From assembly GCA_001557505.1 (NCBI GenBank), contig LSAX01000001.1:2790001-2854000 (forward strand): a stretch of 64,000 nucleotides of DNA, written 5' to 3'. Position numbers and translations under genes: made by a program. The notes beneath the pieces are model-generated. The model had not been told where the DNA came from. It saw only the letters and a program-made list of their open reading frames with translations, and ran no database searches. Source of the DNA: Reticulascus tulasneorum (lineage: Eukaryota > Ascomycota > Sordariomycetes > Glomerellales > Reticulascaceae). Of this stretch, positions 60,826 through 64,000 are shown piece after piece; the stretch's first letter is position 1; every line of letters begins with the position of its first letter.

Positions 60826-62899
60826 TCACGATCAAGGCCGAAGAAGAAGAAAACAAGATGAGAGAGTCCTGAAGATGGCTATCTGTTTTGGTTGCCGGGG
60901 CAGACGGTGAGTGGATCAGGTCAGGGAAACCCCTTGATGCGGTAGATCTGAATATGCAGGTACAGCGAGTCCCGTACGCAGCCAACTGGCTCATGAGGCG
61001 ACGGATGACAAAGAGAATTCACGAGCTGCATGAGATGGACCTGGATATGCAGGTATTACAATGACTTCATGGCTAAAACACGAGATACTTCGTACAAATA
61101 CTTGTGACATCTTCTCTGAGAGATAAATTATAAGATGCACTAAGAGTATGTGCACCCCAAATAGTTGCCGAACCGCTACGTACTAATTTAAGTTAACGCC
61201 TGTGTGTGCCTTAATTCGTCCTAACACCAACTAGTTAGTAGCCCACTTTGTCCACTAATTAAGTTAAGCCTAGCAGAGAATCAAATGCCAACTTGAACCA
61301 GCGTGGCATCGGTTGGCACTTGTGTATCGTAGCTAACTACCGGCAACTAATACGACACCGGGGGACGGCGGACGTCTGCGAGTCGTCAGGTTAAGAGATG
61401 CCGCACACCCACACCCACACACTTACACATGTGCCAACCGCGCTCCTCTGACTCCTTCAGATGGTGTAATTGGGCTTTGCGTAGGCGTGGCGGCCCAAGA
61501 GAATCGATCGCGATGGGGAAGAGGGGAGCTTGCTCCGGGTGAGGGCCCAATTTGGTGCGTATTGGCAAGCCACAATGAAACCAGAAACGATGGTTTTGAA
61601 GGGGGTTATGGGAGGGAATGGCGAATAAACGGCCTCCAAAGGCCTTATCTTATCAAGCCATGAGAGCCGGCAATTACGTCAATGACTAGCCTGCTTTTCT
61701 TAGAGGCAGGTAGCCCACCCCAATTTGCGCTCTGCATGTGAGCCAGAGCCGAAGATAGCATGAACTAAGTATTGCCCGTCCCAAGCGTGTCCCGAGCGGT
61801 GTACCAGGCATAAAAGCAAGCTGTGGAAGGGGGAGCGTTGGAAAGAAAAGAAAAAAAGAGGCTTGGACGGGGTGTGGTGTGGACGTGTGAGGTGAGGTAG
61901 CTGATGACGATGGCAGGTCATGAGGTAGTCAGAAAAAGATGCCTAGAGCAGAGCTGCTTTCTTCTTCTGGTTTCTTCTTGGGGGGGGGGCATCCGGGAGG
62001 AAATGAAAGCAACGGAGAGAGGTGATTGAGCCATCGCGGGCTGGATAGCCTCAGCCTTGACGGCTCCCACCCCCCCGTTCTCGAAGCCTTCCATGTCACA
62101 GCTGCCGCCTATTAGTGAAAAAAGGCAGTCATGGGTTCACAGCGCCTCCAAATGGTGTCAGATTCTCCTTGCCAAGGAAGATGCCAGAAAGCTACGCATG
62201 TAGCCTCTGGTATGAACCCACCTGGTGTTTGCAAACGGCGGATGGTTGGCTGAATCCTCCCAGGCTCGCAGTGCCCCAGATTTACCTGATATCACCAGCT
62301 TTTTCTCAGCCCACTCGGTCTCACCAAATTCAGGTACGTAACTGGGGATATCGCGGACCCTGGCCCGTCTGTGACTGGTCGCCCATCTCCGTCCTCTTCC
62401 TCGACAGCCGATGAGGCATGTACCACTCCCACGAACATATCCTTGGCGCCAGGCCCGCCAACATCCCACATCGCAGCCATCGGGCTGTATGAGATTCTGT
62501 AGTCCGTAGCTTTCCGTCTGTTCGTAGCTCACTAACCAGGTCCCCCCCTCCCCTTTGTCCTGCTTTGCCTGCCTGCGTCCTGCATTCGTTCGTTCAGTTA
62601 TGCCCCCCCGTGGGCGGTGGTCCTATCACGCCGAGAAATGGGTGGATGATGTGACCGACCTCGCAGCCTCTAGTAACTTGTATAAAAAGGGTCTGACGTA
62701 CGTCCCTGGCCCACGCCAGACCCAGAGACAAAAAGTTTAAATAAAAGCTGTCTCTGTCTTATTGAGCCTCCCCCCCCCCCATCTTCATACGAAATCTTCC
62801 TTCGGCTTGTTCTCAAGAAGCTTCTCTCCAAAATCTGGTTCTACCGAGCAAAATCACTGACACCGTTCACCACCCCCCACTATCAATCCACAACTTACA
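60826..62899. other. 2.1-kb upstream region of the GRGG-motif gene, no gene seen
   Basis: The region has poly-G, poly-C and A/T-rich runs, and two related short AT-rich motifs (61181-61200 and 61253-61270, ACTAATT(T)AAGTTAA). Short frames here have no recognisable product. TATAAAA lies at 62681. Confidence 0.45.
62681..62687 (+). promoter_or_regulatory. TATA box of the GRGG-motif gene
   Basis: TATAAAA lies 213 bp before the ATG at 62900, followed by a pyrimidine-rich leader with a poly-C run (62767-62780). Confidence 0.5.
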
Positions 62900-63503
62900 A
62901 TGGCGACTCCCGATGTTTCCCACGGCCGTGGCGGTGCCGGTAACATCAACCCTGACGACACCAAGTACGTTGACGGAGAGGTCGTAAGAGCCGGCGAAGA
63001 GGGCAGCCATGGCACCGGCGCATTCAGCACCGGACGAGGAGGTGAGTTCTTCCCCAATGTTCCGAGCATCCCTCAATCAGCCCAAATCTTCGTCCCCAAG
63101 AAAATCCCAACCCGCTGTCGCATCTGCCTCTTCCCAACCCCCATCCACGACTCGCCTTATCTCTGGGCGCGCCCCCCTTGTGGTGGCGGCCCACCCCGAC
63201 GCAATGACCACCACGCACACAAGCTAACCCCCAACTCACCCAACAGGCGGTGGCAACATCGCAGACGCAGGCAAGAAGCCCGGCCCGCGCCAGGACAAGG
63301 ACGTGGTCCCCGAGGCCGCTTACCGACCCAGCACCGAGGCCGCTGACTTCCACGTCGGCCGCGGCGGCGCCGGCAACGAGCACACCGCCATCGACCACGA
63401 GAAGAAGGCTGCTGCCAAGGCTCGCGCCGAGGGCGGCAACACCAGCTTTGCCGATAAGCTGAAGGCCAAGATCCTTGGTGGCTTCTCCAAGAAGTCCACT
63501 TAG
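62900..63503 (+). CDS. Small GRGG-motif protein (DUF3602, Par32-like), 132 aa
   Basis: Two exons, 62900-63041 and 63247-63503 (399 nt), with a 205-nt intron. The protein carries repeated GRGG(A/G)GN motifs: SHGRGGAGN near the start, TGRGGGGN across the exon junction, and VGRGGAGN near residue 90. A helical lysine/alanine-rich tail (KAAAKARAEG..FADKLKAKILGGF) follows. These repeats match DUF3602, the family of yeast Par32, which with the Npr1 kinase represses ammonium transporters of the Mep/Amt family. Whether this fungal copy does so is inference. The motif repeat and the long promoter suggest a regulated, possibly stress-responsive gene. Confidence 0.82.
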
Positions 63504-64000
63504 ACGCTTTTTTATCTCGGCGTCTTTTCCAGACACCTGCGCGCTGGTTCGGATTGGTTTGGTCCTGGATGGGAGGCAAATATCCGCGGCACCTTGCTTT
63601 TTTCTTTTACGGCTTTTACATTTCTGACAGAAGGGATTGGCCGGTGGTATTCCGTGGAAAGGCTTGGACGTGTAGTCGGGGGCGGGTGCGGCTGGTTGTG
63701 GCGGTCTGCCTCAGCGCTGTCACTCTCCACGATCTCCCCTCTGTTCATGATTCACCCCAATATCGCGGGCCCCCCATTGTTGTTTCTCTTTTCCCAAAAT
63801 ACCACCAATGATATCCTGTCGTCGTTTTATTCCCCCAAAGACAATAGCGCGAGACATTAATTCCTGCCCGAACGAGACTTTTATGTGCCCCTGCTCCGAA
63901 TCTTCTTCGTGATATGGGACGACTGGAGCGTTGGGAGTCTTTGACTTCGGGTGAAGCTGGATTCAATTAGCATCTTGGTACTCATGCGCGAGGTCCACAG
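63504..64000. other. 3' flank of the GRGG-motif gene
   Basis: 497 bp to the window end. It contains T-rich runs and short frames (for example 63745-63966 minus) with no recognisable product. Confidence 0.5.

Overview
This window is nuclear DNA of a filamentous ascomycete (Pezizomycotina), most likely a Sordariomycete. The evidence is genes broken by many short introns (about 45-75 nt, GT..AG, with CTAAC/CTGAC-type branch sites), a Zn2Cys6 regulator, the fungal layout of adenylate cyclase (RA, LRR, PP2C-like, class III cyclase), fungal-type MED14, dynamitin and VMA21, and loosely packed genes on both strands. The genus cannot be fixed from the sequence alone. I see no intact transposon, CRISPR array, rRNA or convincing tRNA.

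Layout. 1-3.8 kb: the 5' end of an unrecognised minus-strand gene; a six-exon fumarylacetoacetate-hydrolase-family enzyme (minus); and, divergent from it, a small three-exon LYR-motif gene resembling succinate dehydrogenase assembly factor SDHAF1/Sdh6. 3.9-6.7 kb: a large basic, disordered protein of unknown function. 7.5-9.5 kb: an eight-exon MFS sugar transporter (minus), followed by a 3.8-kb gap with no convincing gene. 13.3-18.6 kb: a small PSI-domain membrane protein, molybdopterin synthase small subunit, dynamitin (dynactin p50) and an RTC4-domain protein. 18.8-27.6 kb, an accessory metabolic block: a TauD-type dioxygenase divergent from a Zn2Cys6 regulator, which converges on a GH13 alpha-glucosidase, then an aldo-keto reductase. 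29.5-44.3 kb, core signalling and metabolism: adenylate cyclase, MED14 and glucose-6-phosphate dehydrogenase. 46.4-47.2 kb: ribosomal protein eL33. 47.2-51.6 kb: a second large gap. 51.6-63.5 kb: a DUF2406 protein, VMA21, a Fun30/SMARCAD1-type remodeller, an ankyrin-repeat protein with an NLR-like N-terminus, and a small GRGG-motif (DUF3602/Par32-like) protein.

How the genes may work together. Most are unrelated housekeeping genes. The one locus that looks functionally grouped is 18.8-27.6 kb (2-oxoglutarate dioxygenase, regulator, alpha-glucosidase, possibly the aldo-keto reductase). The regulator resembles MAL-type activators, and the glucosidase has Val after its nucleophile, a feature tied to alpha-1,6 (isomaltose) preference. 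Exon limits below were worked out by hand from splice signals and reading-frame continuity; for every complete multi-exon gene the exon lengths sum to a whole number of codons. No wholly new system is demonstrated. The best leads are the regulator/glucosidase/dioxygenase locus, the ankyrin protein, and the 913-residue protein of unknown function.
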